Of a DNA stretch of 64,000 nucleotides, positions 28,258 through 38,345 are shown one piece after another; within the stretch, counting starts at the first letter, position 1, and each line of letters opens with the position of its first letter. The stretch is from Sphingobacterium bambusae (GTDB lineage Bacteria > Bacteroidota > Bacteroidia > Sphingobacteriales > Sphingobacteriaceae). The notes beneath the pieces are model-generated. The model made no database searches. It worked only from the letters and a program-made list of their open reading frames with translations, and had not been told where the DNA came from. The stretch lies in assembly GCF_033955345.1 (NCBI RefSeq), contig NZ_CP138332.1:682001-746000 (forward strand). Reading direction: 5' to 3'. A program made the position numbers and the translations under genes.

Positions 28258-29523
28258 TCGTCCAATCGTCCGTTTAAAAATAGCTTCATTTATATTAAAT
28301 AGTACTTTAGCATCAATCACATTTGAATATGCCTGTTGCCAAAGTACCTGTGCCTCTTGTACATCTTTAGCAACAATGGTTCCAGCTTCAAATCGATCCT
28401 GTGCCAATTTAAGATTTTCCTCAGCTTGCTGTAATGATTGTTCAGCAAGCTCAATCTGCTTTATAGACTGCCCCAATGTTAGCCACGCCTGCTGTATCTC
28501 CAAATCCACAAACTCTTTAGCTTCTTCTAAACGAAGTCTGGTAATCTGAGTTTTAAGGTCATGTTCTTTTACCTTTTTAGCATTTCTGCCCCAATCAAAA
28601 ATAGGTATTGACACATTCAAAACACCCAGATAAGTAGCAAAAGTATTGTTACTCGTAGTAAAATCAACATTTTTACCTATAGACAAACTCCCCATTCCTA
28701 GCAGGCCAACAGTAGGTAATAATTCACTTTTAATCATTTTTCGCTCCAGAGCCTGAGCGTCAAGAGCCATTTCCAACATCCGAAGTTCTGGCCTTTTAAT
28801 TAACTCCTGTTTAACTCTTAACTCATGATGTAATCTGTACATTTTATTCAAACTATCTGAAACATCGTAATCGGTATTTCCACTCTGCCCTATAAGCTGC
28901 GATAATGCGAGTTTAGACATGATAACCCCATCTTTAGCTTTTCGAATGTTTAAAAGGGCTTCATTGTGAGCCACCCCTAAACGAAGAAGGTCATTTTTAT
29001 AACTAAGCCCTGCTTCATAGGCATCATTCAAATCTTGATAAAACACAGATACTAATTGCTCGAATTTTTCAGATAGAATTACTTTCTGCTTAAGCTGTAC
29101 CACTGTCCAATAGGCCTTTTCTACATCCAAGGTGATATCAGCATCTGTAAGCAATTTTTGTTCTTGAGCTATATCAACTGCTTTGTTCAATAGTTTATTT
29201 CCCAATGCAATCTTACCTCCTGTATAAATAGGCTGAATGATACTGACGCTAGCCCCGCCTACTACCTCTGGAAAAATATTATTTAATGGTTTCCCTATGT
29301 AAGCTCCGATTACAGAGCCTTGAATATCGGGAAGAGCGTTTAATCGCCCGCCTTGAGCAGCTGTATTTGAGGCATCAATATCCAGTTGTGCCACTTTTAC
29401 CTTTTTATTATGAGAAATTGCAGATTGAACACATTCTTCTAAGGTAAATACTACAGGGGTCTGTGCTTGTAGTTTTGTTGTTAATAAACTGCAGCATAAA
29501 GCTGCCATTAGTATATACTTCAT
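28246..29523 (-). CDS. TolC family outer-membrane efflux protein
   Basis: A 425-residue protein with a signal peptide (ILMAALCCSLLTTKLQAQ). The OEP repeats are visible as two long helical halves: LEECVQSAISHNKKVKVAQ early, and LEEAKEFVDLEIQQAWLTLG with AEENLKLAQDRFEAGTI late. It forms the outer channel of a tripartite pump with the RND permease and HlyD-type adaptor encoded just upstream on the same strand, 44 bases from the permease stop. Substrate unknown. Confidence 0.92.
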   Translation of the reverse strand: MKYILMAALCCSLLTTKLQAQTPVVFTLEECVQSAISHNKKVKVAQLDIDASNTAAQGGRLNALPDIQGSVIGAYIGKPLNNIFPEVVGGASVSIIQPIYTGGKIALGNKLLNKAVDIAQEQKLLTDADITLDVEKAYWTVVQLKQKVILSEKFEQLVSVFYQDLNDAYEAGLSYKNDLLRLGVAHNEALLNIRKAKDGVIMSKLALSQLIGQSGNTDYDVSDSLNKMYRLHHELRVKQELIKRPELRMLEMALDAQALERKMIKSELLPTVGLLGMGSLSIGKNVDFTTSNNTFATYLGVLNVSIPIFDWGRNAKKVKEHDLKTQITRLRLEEAKEFVDLEIQQAWLTLGQSIKQIELAEQSLQQAEENLKLAQDRFEAGTIVAKDVQEAQVLWQQAYSNVIDAKVLFNINEAIFKRTIGRKNC

Positions 29524-29567
29524 TTCTTTTATTTGTTATTGCACCTCAAGTGAGAATTACTATATTT

Positions 29568-32500
29568 TTAATGATGAGATGGTTTGTATTGTATTTCAAT
29601 ATCTGGATCCGATGTCTCTTCCTCTATACTTCTTGTACCTCTAACGAAGAAGCTGTATAAAACAGGAACTACAAAAAGTGTCAATATCATAGATACTATC
29701 AAGCCAAAAGCCAATACACTTCCAAGCGGCGCCCACATTGGCGAGCCACCCAAAATCATCGGAACTACTCCGACTGCTGCCGCTGCTGATGTTAGAAATA
29801 TAGGTCTCATCCTGCGTTTAGCCGAAGCTAACGCCGCAGATTTAATAGAGTAACCATGATCTCTTACCAGCTCATCAGCATAGTCTACGAGGATAATTCC
29901 GTTACGAACTACAATTCCAATCAAACTAATTATACCCATGAAAGCAGTCATACCCATAGGATTATTGGTGAGGTATAATCCCATAAATGCTCCTAATAAG
30001 CTCAATGGAAAAGTAGAGAGAACAATCAGTGTTTTTCCTAGTGTTTTAAACTGAAAGAGTAAGGTTAAAAAAATCAACACTAAACTTGATCCCAAAGCCA
30101 GAGCCATTCCCGGTGCATTTTCAGTTGAACTTTCTGCATCTCCTCCATACTCAATTCGTATACCATCGGGAAGTTTCAACTGTTCTATCTTTGGCTGTGC
30201 TTCTTTTAAGATAACCGAAGCCCGTTTTCCCATTTGTGTTTCCGCCAAAATGGTTAATGTACGTACGCCATTTTTATGAACAATTTCGCCTGTGTGCCAT
30301 GTTGGAGTTAAATCTACAAGTTCCTTTAGGGGCACATGTCCTCCATAAAGTGTATTAATACTTAAATTGCCTATATCCGAAAACCCATTTCGGTTTTGCT
30401 GGTCAAAACGTAGGAATACATCCACAGGCTTATCGCCCTCCCACATCTGGGTAACAGAAAATCCAGTAAGCCCCGCTCCAAGTGTTTGTGTCACTAGTTG
30501 CATAGGCACGCCCAAACGTGTCGCCACATCCTCTTTAGGCTGTAAATTAAGAGCTAGAAAATCCTCCTGATAATCTGTCCGTATCCAGTTTGGACCTTCC
30601 AGTTCAGCTAGAATATCCATAATCCGCCTGCCAACTATTTTTTGATCGGCTAAATTTTCTCCTACTACCCGTATAGCGATCGGTGCCCCTTCTTGCATGC
30701 TTAATTGACGAAGGTTAATAGCCGCCCCAGGAGCAAACTCCTTAAATTTAGGCAGGTATTCTTTCACCAACTCATTAACAGCTTCTGAACTTTCAGTTGT
30801 AATGAATAGTTGTGCGTAGTTTGTTCTAGGAATTTCGGGGGCATAAGCAAAATTAAATCGGGGAGAACTCATGCCTACAAAACTCGAAATTTCCAATACC
30901 CTTTTATCTTTTCTGAATTCTGACTCAACTAATCTTGTGATCTTATCCGTTTCTTCTAGTGATGTACCCGATGGCATCCAAACTTCAGCATTAAACTGCT
31001 TGGTTTCACTCATCGGAAAAAATTCTTCCTCTACATTTCCGGCTAAAGATAATCCCAAGGCAACTCCTAATGCTCCCAAAGCAATTGTGGTTTTAGGCCA
31101 TCTAAAAGCTGCCTCAATAGCTGTATTAAAACCTTGTTGAAGATAATCAAGCATACTTTTCTTACGCACTTTGCGCATGTCCATCGTATGCTTCAATCCT
31201 TTTTTTATAAAGATGTAACACATCAGCGGCGTTAATAACAATGCAACTAACATGGAGACAATCAAAGCCACCGCTACGGTGACCGGTAGCGTAGCGACAA
31301 AATCTTTGGAAATACCATGCATGAATACTGCCAACGGAGCAAAGGCAAAAATAATAGCCATTGTCGCTGTTAAAATCGGTAATGATAGTTGCTGTGCTGC
31401 CTGCCACGCTCCAGTCCATGGTGTGATGCCTTCGTCCAGTTTTTCTACGTAATTATCAACAACTACAATAGCATTATCTACTACCATCCCCAAAACGATT
31501 ATGAGTGCAGCAAGCGAAACCTGGTGTAATTCTACACCCATCAAATTGATAATTCCGAAAGTGATTAAGATAGAAATAGGTGCCGCCACCGAAGCTACTG
31601 TAGCTACACGAAGAGGCAACAAAAGCATAACAACAACCACAACAGCCAGAATAGCCAAAACAAACTCCTTCATAAAGTGTGAAATACTATCTTTTACCAC
31701 TTCGGGCTGACTCACAATGGTCTTTATCTTTACATCATCAGGAAAACCCGATTGTATTTCTGCTAGTTTGCCTTCTATTTCTTTACCAAAAGCTACAATA
31801 TTATTTCCAGGTTGCATTTCTATTGCAACCACCAAGGTCTTATCATCACCTATGCGAACATAGGAACTCTGCTCTTCGTAACGTCTTTCTATGGTAGCTA
31901 CGTCTTTTAAACGCACAACTGTTCCTTCCGGACTTGTATAAACAAGTTGATTGGCTATGTCTGCTTCGCTTCTAAACTGACTCTCGGTAAAGACCGGGAT
32001 ATTCGTCCCATCTGTTTTCAATTCTCCCGAATAGCCAACTAGATTTTGTGCTTGTAAAACCTGTATAATCTGACCGATGTCAAAACCATATTGTTGTAGT
32101 TTTTTATTGTCGACAGATACATAAACCTGTTGTTTTTGTAAACCACTTCTATTAAGTCGAGATACAGATTTGATAAGCTTCAAATTATCTTCTAATTTAT
32201 CCAAATACGATTCCAGTTCTGCATAGGATCTGGTAGGAGAAGAAAGTGTTATAATTTGAGCTGTAACTTCTCCAAAATTAGCATCTACGATAGGACCTAT
32301 AACACTATTAGGTAAAACTTGTGGCATGTTAACATTAAGTCCATGCTGTAATGTGCTCCAAAACTTTTTCCTATCTTTAATACGGGCATGGACATGAACC
32401 GTAATAAAGGTCTGTCCATTCTTGGTCTGAGACTTAGTTTTTTCTTTGTCAATTTCTTCAAAGGAAAAAAGATATTGCTCTATTTTGTTGGTTACCTGTT

Positions 32501-32696
32501 TTTCTGTTTGCAGCTCATCTGCTCCCGGATAAAAAGCCATTACCATGGCAATAGGCATGTCTAGTTTTGGATTCTCCGCTCGAGGCATATTTAAAAGAGA
32601 GTAAACACCCAGAGCCATGAATAGCACTATAGTAACAATAGCTACTTGTTTGTACTTCATGGCAGCTTCTATGAAATTTATTTTTCTTTTTTTCAT
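29568..32696 (-). CDS. RND efflux permease (AcrB/HAE-type)
   Basis: A 1042-residue inner-membrane proton antiporter with the N-terminal helix (VAIVTIVLFMALGVYSLL), two periplasmic loops and 12 membrane helices. The helix-4 proton relay reads GMVVDNAIVVVDN, so the AcrB Asp-Asp pair is Asp-Asn here, as in a large Bacteroidota subgroup. The C-terminal half has GIVVRNGIILVDY. It pumps small molecules through the TolC protein. The middle gene of an adaptor-permease-channel operon, 131 bases after the adaptor. The sequence does not show whether substrates are drugs, solvents or metabolites. Confidence 0.94.
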   Translation of the reverse strand: MKKRKINFIEAAMKYKQVAIVTIVLFMALGVYSLLNMPRAENPKLDMPIAMVMAFYPGADELQTEKQVTNKIEQYLFSFEEIDKEKTKSQTKNGQTFITVHVHARIKDRKKFWSTLQHGLNVNMPQVLPNSVIGPIVDANFGEVTAQIITLSSPTRSYAELESYLDKLEDNLKLIKSVSRLNRSGLQKQQVYVSVDNKKLQQYGFDIGQIIQVLQAQNLVGYSGELKTDGTNIPVFTESQFRSEADIANQLVYTSPEGTVVRLKDVATIERRYEEQSSYVRIGDDKTLVVAIEMQPGNNIVAFGKEIEGKLAEIQSGFPDDVKIKTIVSQPEVVKDSISHFMKEFVLAILAVVVVVMLLLPLRVATVASVAAPISILITFGIINLMGVELHQVSLAALIIVLGMVVDNAIVVVDNYVEKLDEGITPWTGAWQAAQQLSLPILTATMAIIFAFAPLAVFMHGISKDFVATLPVTVAVALIVSMLVALLLTPLMCYIFIKKGLKHTMDMRKVRKKSMLDYLQQGFNTAIEAAFRWPKTTIALGALGVALGLSLAGNVEEEFFPMSETKQFNAEVWMPSGTSLEETDKITRLVESEFRKDKRVLEISSFVGMSSPRFNFAYAPEIPRTNYAQLFITTESSEAVNELVKEYLPKFKEFAPGAAINLRQLSMQEGAPIAIRVVGENLADQKIVGRRIMDILAELEGPNWIRTDYQEDFLALNLQPKEDVATRLGVPMQLVTQTLGAGLTGFSVTQMWEGDKPVDVFLRFDQQNRNGFSDIGNLSINTLYGGHVPLKELVDLTPTWHTGEIVHKNGVRTLTILAETQMGKRASVILKEAQPKIEQLKLPDGIRIEYGGDAESSTENAPGMALALGSSLVLIFLTLLFQFKTLGKTLIVLSTFPLSLLGAFMGLYLTNNPMGMTAFMGIISLIGIVVRNGIILVDYADELVRDHGYSIKSAALASAKRRMRPIFLTSAAAAVGVVPMILGGSPMWAPLGSVLAFGLIVSMILTLFVVPVLYSFFVRGTRSIEEETSDPDIEIQYKPSHH

Positions 32697-32827
32697 AATA
32701 TATTTGAAATCAATTAGGCAAAGACCTTCCTACTTTCGCTGCTGTAGCAAGAAAGCACATTGACTTTGAGTCATTTTTTATAGGTTGAAGATTAATTCAA
32801 CCTTTTTTAAAGATTTTAAGATTTTAT

Positions 32828-33856
32828 TTAGAAGCTTACAGAACTTCCGTCTTTTAATTTGGCTTGACCATTAACGACCAATCGGTCCCCCTGCTGTAGC
32901 CCCTGTTTTATTATCACACTGTTTTTTCCTGTAATTGAGCCTAATTCCACTCGCTTGCGTAAGGCCTTATTTTTATCCGTTACTAAAAAAACATATGATA
33001 CATTATCTTCTCCTTTGATAATGGCACTTGCAGGAATATGTATGACCTGATCTGATTTACCTGTTTGCACGGAGGTTTGGGTTAACATACCAGGCAAGAG
33101 TTGTCCTGAATTAATAAGCCTGATTTTGACATCATATGTTTTAGAAACAGGGTCTGCTTGCGGAATAATAATAGACACTTTTCCATTAAAAGAAGCTTCT
33201 AATGTTGGTATATAAACAGTCGCATCCATTCCTTTCTTGATAATTCCTACTTCACTTTCAGGTACAGTAACTTTGGCATACAGATAGTCCGTTTTAACGA
33301 TATTAAACGCAGGCATACCCGGAGCGGCAGTACTGCCTTGCTCGACCATTTTCTGTGTAACAATTCCGTCCATGGGTGACAGTAATTTACTGTCTTTGAT
33401 ATGCTTGGCGTTGATGGCTTTATTTGCTTTTGCCTGTGCCAGCTTAGTTTTTATATCGATATAATCTTTTTCAGGAAGACTTCCCTTGGAATAAAGACCA
33501 TTTAATCTGGTAAACATATCCTCTGCCTGTTCTAATGTAGCTTGGGCTATCTCATGAGCATGGATATACTCGGTAGCATCAATACTTGCTAATAACTGCC
33601 CTTTCCTTACGAATTCTCCCTCTTGTATACCAACGTTATTAATAACTCCGGGCACTGCAAACCCAATCGTCACTTTGTTATCAGGCTCTAATGTACCTGA
33701 ATATTGCAATACGCCAGGTTCATCTGAAATTGTTATTGTTTCTGTGGCAACTTTTATCGATTGCTGAACATTTTCCTTTTTCTCCTCTGTTCTGCATCCA
33801 GTAAGTGCAAGTATTAAGATTACTGCCCCTGCAGCTTTCCATTTGAATATTCCCAT
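32828..33856 (-). CDS. RND periplasmic adaptor (HlyD/MFP family) lipoprotein
   Basis: A 342-residue lipoprotein with C21 in LILALTGCRTEE. Split lipoyl/biotinyl-like halves flank a coiled hairpin: EGEFVRKGQLLASID before, and LLSPMDGIVTQKMVEQGS after. A beta-barrel domain (VTVPESEVGIIKKGM) and the membrane-proximal domain (VVNGQAKLKDGS) follow. It bridges the RND permease and TolC. First gene of the efflux operon; the 280-base upstream gap holds a pair of repeated sites. Confidence 0.92.
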   Translation of the reverse strand: MGIFKWKAAGAVILILALTGCRTEEKKENVQQSIKVATETITISDEPGVLQYSGTLEPDNKVTIGFAVPGVINNVGIQEGEFVRKGQLLASIDATEYIHAHEIAQATLEQAEDMFTRLNGLYSKGSLPEKDYIDIKTKLAQAKANKAINAKHIKDSKLLSPMDGIVTQKMVEQGSTAAPGMPAFNIVKTDYLYAKVTVPESEVGIIKKGMDATVYIPTLEASFNGKVSIIIPQADPVSKTYDVKIRLINSGQLLPGMLTQTSVQTGKSDQVIHIPASAIIKGEDNVSYVFLVTDKNKALRKRVELGSITGKNSVIIKQGLQQGDRLVVNGQAKLKDGSSVSF

Positions 33857-33968
33857 GTATTTCTTTGCTTTATATTTTTTACTATTTTAATCACTGATAG
33901 ATTAGCATTTTAACGACCAGTCACGAACTTATTGCAAAGGTCAGCGGTAATTAGAATATTTTCTTGCC

Positions 33969-34095
33969 CAAAATGAGACAAAACATGTCCGTTTCACGGT
34001 TTAGGTATTATTGGAAATACCCGAATTAGAAAATGGACAACTTATTTAGCAGAGAATTTATGTAAAAAAGAATATGGCAAAATGAGAGAAAACCT
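33969..34095. promoter_or_regulatory. Pair of direct repeats upstream of the efflux operon
   Basis: CAAAATGAGACAAAACAT at 33969-33986 and CAAAATGAGAGAAAACCT at 34078-34095 agree at 16 of 18 positions. Both lie between the efflux operon and the AraC gene on the same strand. A palindrome GGTATT-N6-AATACC sits between them (34004-34021). They are candidate operators for the neighbouring AraC regulator. Confidence 0.55.
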
Positions 34096-34139
34096 ATCTG
34101 ATATTTATAATATAGGCGTTCTTTTTTAATACGAGATGT

Positions 34140-35060
34140 TTATGACTTTGAACCAATGGTCCTGCGGTATTCCTGCGGAGAATTTCCTGTCATACGCTTG
34201 AAAAATTTTGAAAAGAATGAAGGACTGCTATAATTAAGATTGTACGCTATTTTTGATATACTTTGGTAAGGATCAGCTAAAACACGTTTGGCCTCAGCAA
34301 TATTCGCTTCATCAATTACAACACCTGCGGTTTTACCAGTTACTTCTTTCACTGTTTCAGATAAATACTTGGCCGTTACAAAAAGTTTATCGGCATAATA
34401 ATCGACTCTACGTTCTGAGAGACATTCTTGATCAACCAATTTAAGAAACTTTAAGACCAAATCTTCCTTTCGACCGAATTCCAAGGAACTTACGGCTTGA
34501 GATCTTGAATTGAAATTTGCGATATCGTATAAAAAAGTTAGAAACACATTGCCTAATATTTCCTTTCCAAATAAATGAGATGACATTTTTGCCACCCGCT
34601 TATTCAATTCTGCAAGGTTATCCATAAAAACCAATCGCTCTTCCTTATCCAATATCCATGATTCGGCAGGTTTAGAAAGATAATATTCCATTACCTCTAC
34701 TAAATTAACGGTTGCACTCAAATCTTTAAAAAAATCAGCGGTAAAAGTTATTAGAATTAAACGACTATCGCTTTCACAACTAATTACTTGCTTGAAATGT
34801 CCTGGCAGAAAAAAAAGTAATTGATCCTGAATACCTAATACATCCTTTTGATTAACGCGTAGATTAATATGTCCATGATCGATAAATAGAACTACAAAGA
34901 AATCAGATTGCACTGATTCATCAAATAAACTATAATCTTCTAATGATATACGCTGAAGATCGATATTCGAAATAGAAAAATCATTAAGATAAACATCATT
35001 ACTTTTAGGATTTTTAAAAGCGGATAACATCTCATGTTTTATATGACTTTTTCTTTTCAT
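34140..35060 (-). CDS. AraC family transcriptional regulator
   Basis: A 306-residue regulator. The N-terminal half is a cupin-like sensing domain (GHINLRVNQKDVLGIQDQLLFFLPG). The C-terminal 100 residues hold the double HTH: VTAKYLSETVKEVTGKTAG, then ISKIAYNLNYSSPSFFSKFFKRMTGNSPQEYR. It lies directly upstream of, and in the same direction as, the RND operon, and divergently from the SDR gene at 35320. Either could be its target. The repeats at 33969 and 34078 favour the pump. Confidence 0.9.
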   Translation of the reverse strand: MKRKSHIKHEMLSAFKNPKSNDVYLNDFSISNIDLQRISLEDYSLFDESVQSDFFVVLFIDHGHINLRVNQKDVLGIQDQLLFFLPGHFKQVISCESDSRLILITFTADFFKDLSATVNLVEVMEYYLSKPAESWILDKEERLVFMDNLAELNKRVAKMSSHLFGKEILGNVFLTFLYDIANFNSRSQAVSSLEFGRKEDLVLKFLKLVDQECLSERRVDYYADKLFVTAKYLSETVKEVTGKTAGVVIDEANIAEAKRVLADPYQSISKIAYNLNYSSPSFFSKFFKRMTGNSPQEYRRTIGSKS

Positions 35061-35221
35061 TCCTCTAATGTAGAGATAAATTTAAGTAGGCTGCGAAAAA
35101 TAGATCGGGTAATATAAACAAAGATTAGTAATTAATTTTCCGAATATTAACACTTCAACAAAAAAAATAAATTCCTGAAGAAGAATAGCGTTAGTATAAC
35201 CGACTCCAAATCATTCACCCT

Positions 35222-35252
35222 TTCCACTACAACAATACTCCTTTTGGCTACA
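35222..35252 (+). promoter_or_regulatory. Operator-like direct repeat, site 1
   Basis: The right half-site TTTGGCTACA is at 35243-35252. A weaker half TTCCACTACA is 21 bp upstream at 35222-35231. The -7-like box (GAATTTTG, TTTG at 35277-35280) starts 25 bases after the right half, the same spacing as at 41137-41167. The SDR start follows at 35320. Confidence 0.65.
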
Positions 35253-35319
35253 TCCGTTTTTTTGTCATTGCTGAATTTTGCAATATCAAAATTATTGTAA
35301 AACTCAAAAGCAATTAAAA

Positions 35320-36234
35320 ATGAAAAATTGGACCGCAGCTAATATTCCACAAAACAGTGGCGATTTAGCCCTAATTACAGGAAGTACGGAAGGTATTGGT
35401 TATGAAGATGCATTGGCATTGTCATCTGCAGGATGGAAGGTGATAATGATGGGACGTAATGTCCAAAAAGGATCGGATGCCATTGATAAAATCCAACAGG
35501 TAAATCCAAAAGCAAAAATCACATTTGAAGAAATTGACCTTGCCGATTTATCGTCTGTCCTATCCTTTGCTGATAGAATGATTGCCAAAGGGCAACCCAT
35601 CGACCTTTTAATAAATAATGCAGGAATAATGACTCCACCGCAACGTTTGGAAACTAAAGATGGTTTTGAGTTACAGTTTGGCACAAACCACATCGGCCAC
35701 TTTGCATTAACTGCACAATTACTGCCTTTGTTACGTCAATCAGCTAATGCTCGTGTGGTAACGGTGTCGAGCATTGCCAATCGTGACGGGTCTATCAATT
35801 TTGACGATTTACAATCCACCTCATCTTACGTACCCATGAGAGCTTACGGTCAGTCGAAATTGGCGAACCTTATGTTTGCTTTAGAATTGCAAAGAAAAAG
35901 CGATAAACACGGCTGGGATATAACTAGTATAGCGGCACATCCTGGTGTTTCCCGCACCAATCTGATTCTTACAGGTTCGGGACAATGGAGTATACAAGGA
36001 ATAACAAGAACGCTCTTGCCATTTTTATTTCAACCTTCTTCGCAAGGAGCATTGCCTACATTATACGCTGCATCCTGCCCGGAGGCGAAAGGCGGCATGT
36101 ACTATGGACCTGACAAAATGAGTGAGACCCGCGGCTTTCCTGCATTAGCTAAAATCCCTGCACAGGCGGAAGATTTGGCTGTAGCTGCCAAACTATGGGA
36201 TGTGTCGTTACAACTGGCAAAGGTGCATTTTTAA
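35320..36234 (+). CDS. Short-chain dehydrogenase/reductase (SDR)
   Basis: The start MKNWTAANIPQN at 35320 is preferred over an earlier ATG at 35278, because the -7-like promoter box lies between them. The product is about 304 residues. NAD(P) motif T20-GSTEGIG; NNAGIM structural motif; active-site Tyr and Lys in YGQSK after VTVSSIANRDGS. It fits the WWOX/retinol-dehydrogenase-like SDRs of unknown substrate. It opens a rightward array of genes and has an AraC-type operator-like site upstream. Confidence 0.9.
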   Translation: MKNWTAANIPQNSGDLALITGSTEGIGYEDALALSSAGWKVIMMGRNVQKGSDAIDKIQQVNPKAKITFEEIDLADLSSVLSFADRMIAKGQPIDLLINNAGIMTPPQRLETKDGFELQFGTNHIGHFALTAQLLPLLRQSANARVVTVSSIANRDGSINFDDLQSTSSYVPMRAYGQSKLANLMFALELQRKSDKHGWDITSIAAHPGVSRTNLILTGSGQWSIQGITRTLLPFLFQPSSQGALPTLYAASCPEAKGGMYYGPDKMSETRGFPALAKIPAQAEDLAVAAKLWDVSLQLAKVHF

Positions 36235-36253
36235 CAAACTGAATTTATACGAA

Positions 36254-36601
36254 ATGAACATCAAAATACTATTCATCATATTAATAAGCATCGTTAGTTT
36301 CTCATGCAGTCCTAACAAAAGCATATTCCTGAGCAACAAAACAGGAAGCCCTATTACACTCATTGTAGATATCGAAAAGGCACAAACTATGGCTTTCATA
36401 GACTCTTTAAATGGGTTATGAATAGAACAGAAAAAAGTGTTTGATTTTGGCAAAGGTAAATAGACAAAGGAAGACAAAGCTAATCTTGAAGAACTGCTAA
36501 AACATACAAAAATTATCGAAGAAGGAAGTTCAATGCCAACAGACTTACCTTCCAAGACCAATGTATCACATATCAGTTTGAATGTAGAGAACTTTAGCTA
36601 A
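36254..36601 (+). pseudogene. Small lipoprotein gene with two in-frame stops
   Basis: Starts MNIKILFIILISIVSFSCSP with a clear lipobox (FSCS). It reads 55 codons to a TGA at 36419-36421, then 13 sense codons to a TAG at 36461-36463, then a further 45 codons in the same frame to a TAA at 36599-36601 (ANLEELLKHTKIIEEGSS and similar). The intact product would have had about 115 residues. Function unknown. Two nonsense changes in one frame make a sequencing error unlikely. Confidence 0.65.
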
Positions 36602-36630
36602 GTATTAAATAAAAATTAAAGAAGAAAAAA

Positions 36631-36837
36631 ATGAACAGTCAAAAGCAAGTCAACGACAAATTACCAATGGGTTTAACCATACTGTCAAACGCATTGCCAC
36701 CGGTAGGTTTTTATCTGTACTACCGGTTTGGAAAAGCATTTCCTAAAAAAGCACGAACGGCTCTCATCAATGGCATTTTGGGCATACCTATTGGTACGAT
36801 GGGCGGATATTTATTACAAACTTACGTTTTCAATTAA
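36631..36837 (+). CDS. Small membrane protein
   Basis: A 68-residue protein with two hydrophobic segments (LTILSNALPPVGFYLYYRF and LINGILGIPIGTMGGYLL). No family is recognised. It lies 29 bases after the broken lipoprotein and two bases before the next start, so it is probably co-transcribed with the DoxX-like gene. Purines (AAAGAAGAAAAAA) precede the ATG. Confidence 0.6.
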   Translation: MNSQKQVNDKLPMGLTILSNALPPVGFYLYYRFGKAFPKKARTALINGILGIPIGTMGGYLLQTYVFN

Positions 36838-36839
36838 TT

Positions 36840-37196
36840 ATGATAAAGAACATCGTTTCATTATTACTGCTGTTAGTTTCGGCAGGTTTGAATTTCAGCC
36901 ACGGCTGGGGTTCGTTTAATTACAAGAAAAATCCGGAATCGTTTAAAATGATGTCGGAGTTGGGGTTGGCAGAATGGACCATGCCTATGTTTGGTTGTAT
37001 GGCAATGTTGGTAGGTGTATTGTTGCTGATACCGAAAACATTTTTAATCGGCAATCTGCTAAATGCCTTATCGGTTGTATTTATTATGGCGATGGCTTTG
37101 CGTGCGGGAAACATACGAATAGCCTTGATAGAAATTCCATTCTTACTAATTCCGTTGGTGCTAATTTGGCTGAAGTATCCGTTTAAAATTAAATAG
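36840..37196 (+). CDS. DoxX-like membrane protein
   Basis: A 118-residue protein with four hydrophobic helices (LLLLLVSAGLNF, MFGCMAMLVGVLLLIP, LLNALSVVFIMAMALRAG, IPFLLIPLVLIWL). Length and topology fit DoxX-like family proteins, often found next to regulators and oxidoreductases. Its stop abuts the MBL hydrolase start, so both are likely translated from one mRNA. Function unknown. Confidence 0.65.
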   Translation: MIKNIVSLLLLLVSAGLNFSHGWGSFNYKKNPESFKMMSELGLAEWTMPMFGCMAMLVGVLLLIPKTFLIGNLLNALSVVFIMAMALRAGNIRIALIEIPFLLIPLVLIWLKYPFKIK

Positions 37197-38288
37197 ATGT
37201 CTAAGCGAAAACTTTTCTGGTTATCCCTCTTGGCAATAATTATCACAATCGTAAGTATGGCTTTTTTAACGGCTTCATCAGAAGTAGCAGCGGTGCATCA
37301 TCGTGTAGGTAATCCCGATTTAAAAACTATTTTACCATCCTGGCAAGGTACACATGTGGGCAAAAATGGACGATTTATGAACCACGAATTTCCGGGTAAG
37401 CATAGTTTTAAAAATGTGTTGAAATGGCAGTTTCAAAAAAATCCGCAAAGGGAATTGAAGAAGAGCGATACATGGAAAATGCCTGTGGTAAAGGATAACA
37501 GCTTTCTTCACACAAATGAAGATGTGATTGTAGCATTGGGACACGCTACATTTTTTATTCGACTGAATGGCAAACAAATCCTTATCGACCCGATTTTTGG
37601 AGAACTGTCTATGCACACACGCTACACAGATTTTCCTATTGAAACAGCTCAGCTTACAAACATCGACTATGTATTGATTTCGCATTCGCATTACGACCAT
37701 TGCGATAAGACTAGTTTAAAAATTATTCAAAGTCAAAACCCCAATGCCGTGTTTCTGGCAGGGTGAAAAATGAAAGAATTATTAAGCAATTGGGTTGAAG
37801 AAAACAAAATTCAAGAAGCTGGCTGGTATCAGCAATACAAACTTGATAATGACAAGCTTGAAATTTTCTTTTTACCTGCACGGCACAGTTCCAGACGCTC
37901 ATTGAATGATGTAAACAAAACTTTGTGGGGAGCATTTGTAATAAAAAGCAAAGACAGCCCCATCTATTACGGAGGCGACTCGGGCTATGGAAGCCACTAC
38001 AAAGAAGTGGGCGAACTGTTTACTAATATAGATGTTGCACTGCTTGGCATTGGTGCCTATTCGCCCCGTTGGTTTATGTCGCCCAACCATCAAGATCCCG
38101 GACAAGCTGTTCAGGCATTTAATGAGACCAAAGCCAAGACGGTGATACCATTTCATTACGGAACTTTTGATATGGCAGACGAACCGTTTTCCGAAACCGA
38201 AAAGATATTAAATGATTTGGTTGCAGAAAATAAAATAAACCGAACATTGAAAATAGTAAAATTAGGACAAGGTGTTGTGTTAAAATAA
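37197..38288 (+). pseudogene. MBL-fold (NAPE-PLD/UlaG-like) metallohydrolase with in-frame TGA
   Basis: Codons 1-189 carry an N-terminal membrane helix (LFWLSLLAIIITIVSMAF), GHATFFIRLNGKQILIDP and the zinc motif H163-SHYDHCD. A TGA at 37764-37766 follows FLAG. The same frame then reads on for 174 codons with the expected remaining ligands (YYGGDSGYG, and the last His in IPFHYGTFD). In relatives this position would be an ordinary residue, so one substitution broke the gene. Neither half would make a complete active site. An internal ATG (37770) could start the second half. Confidence 0.85.
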
Positions 38289-38345
38289 TCAATAAGTATT
38301 TGTCTTCTTCATCCTTATCATAACAAGATTATATAAATTAGCAAA

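Noticed and set aside
37764..37766. Selenocysteine at the TGA in the MBL hydrolase
   Set aside because: The position is outside the metal-binding motifs, no Cys is expected there, and I see no stem-loop right after it that looks like a SECIS element.
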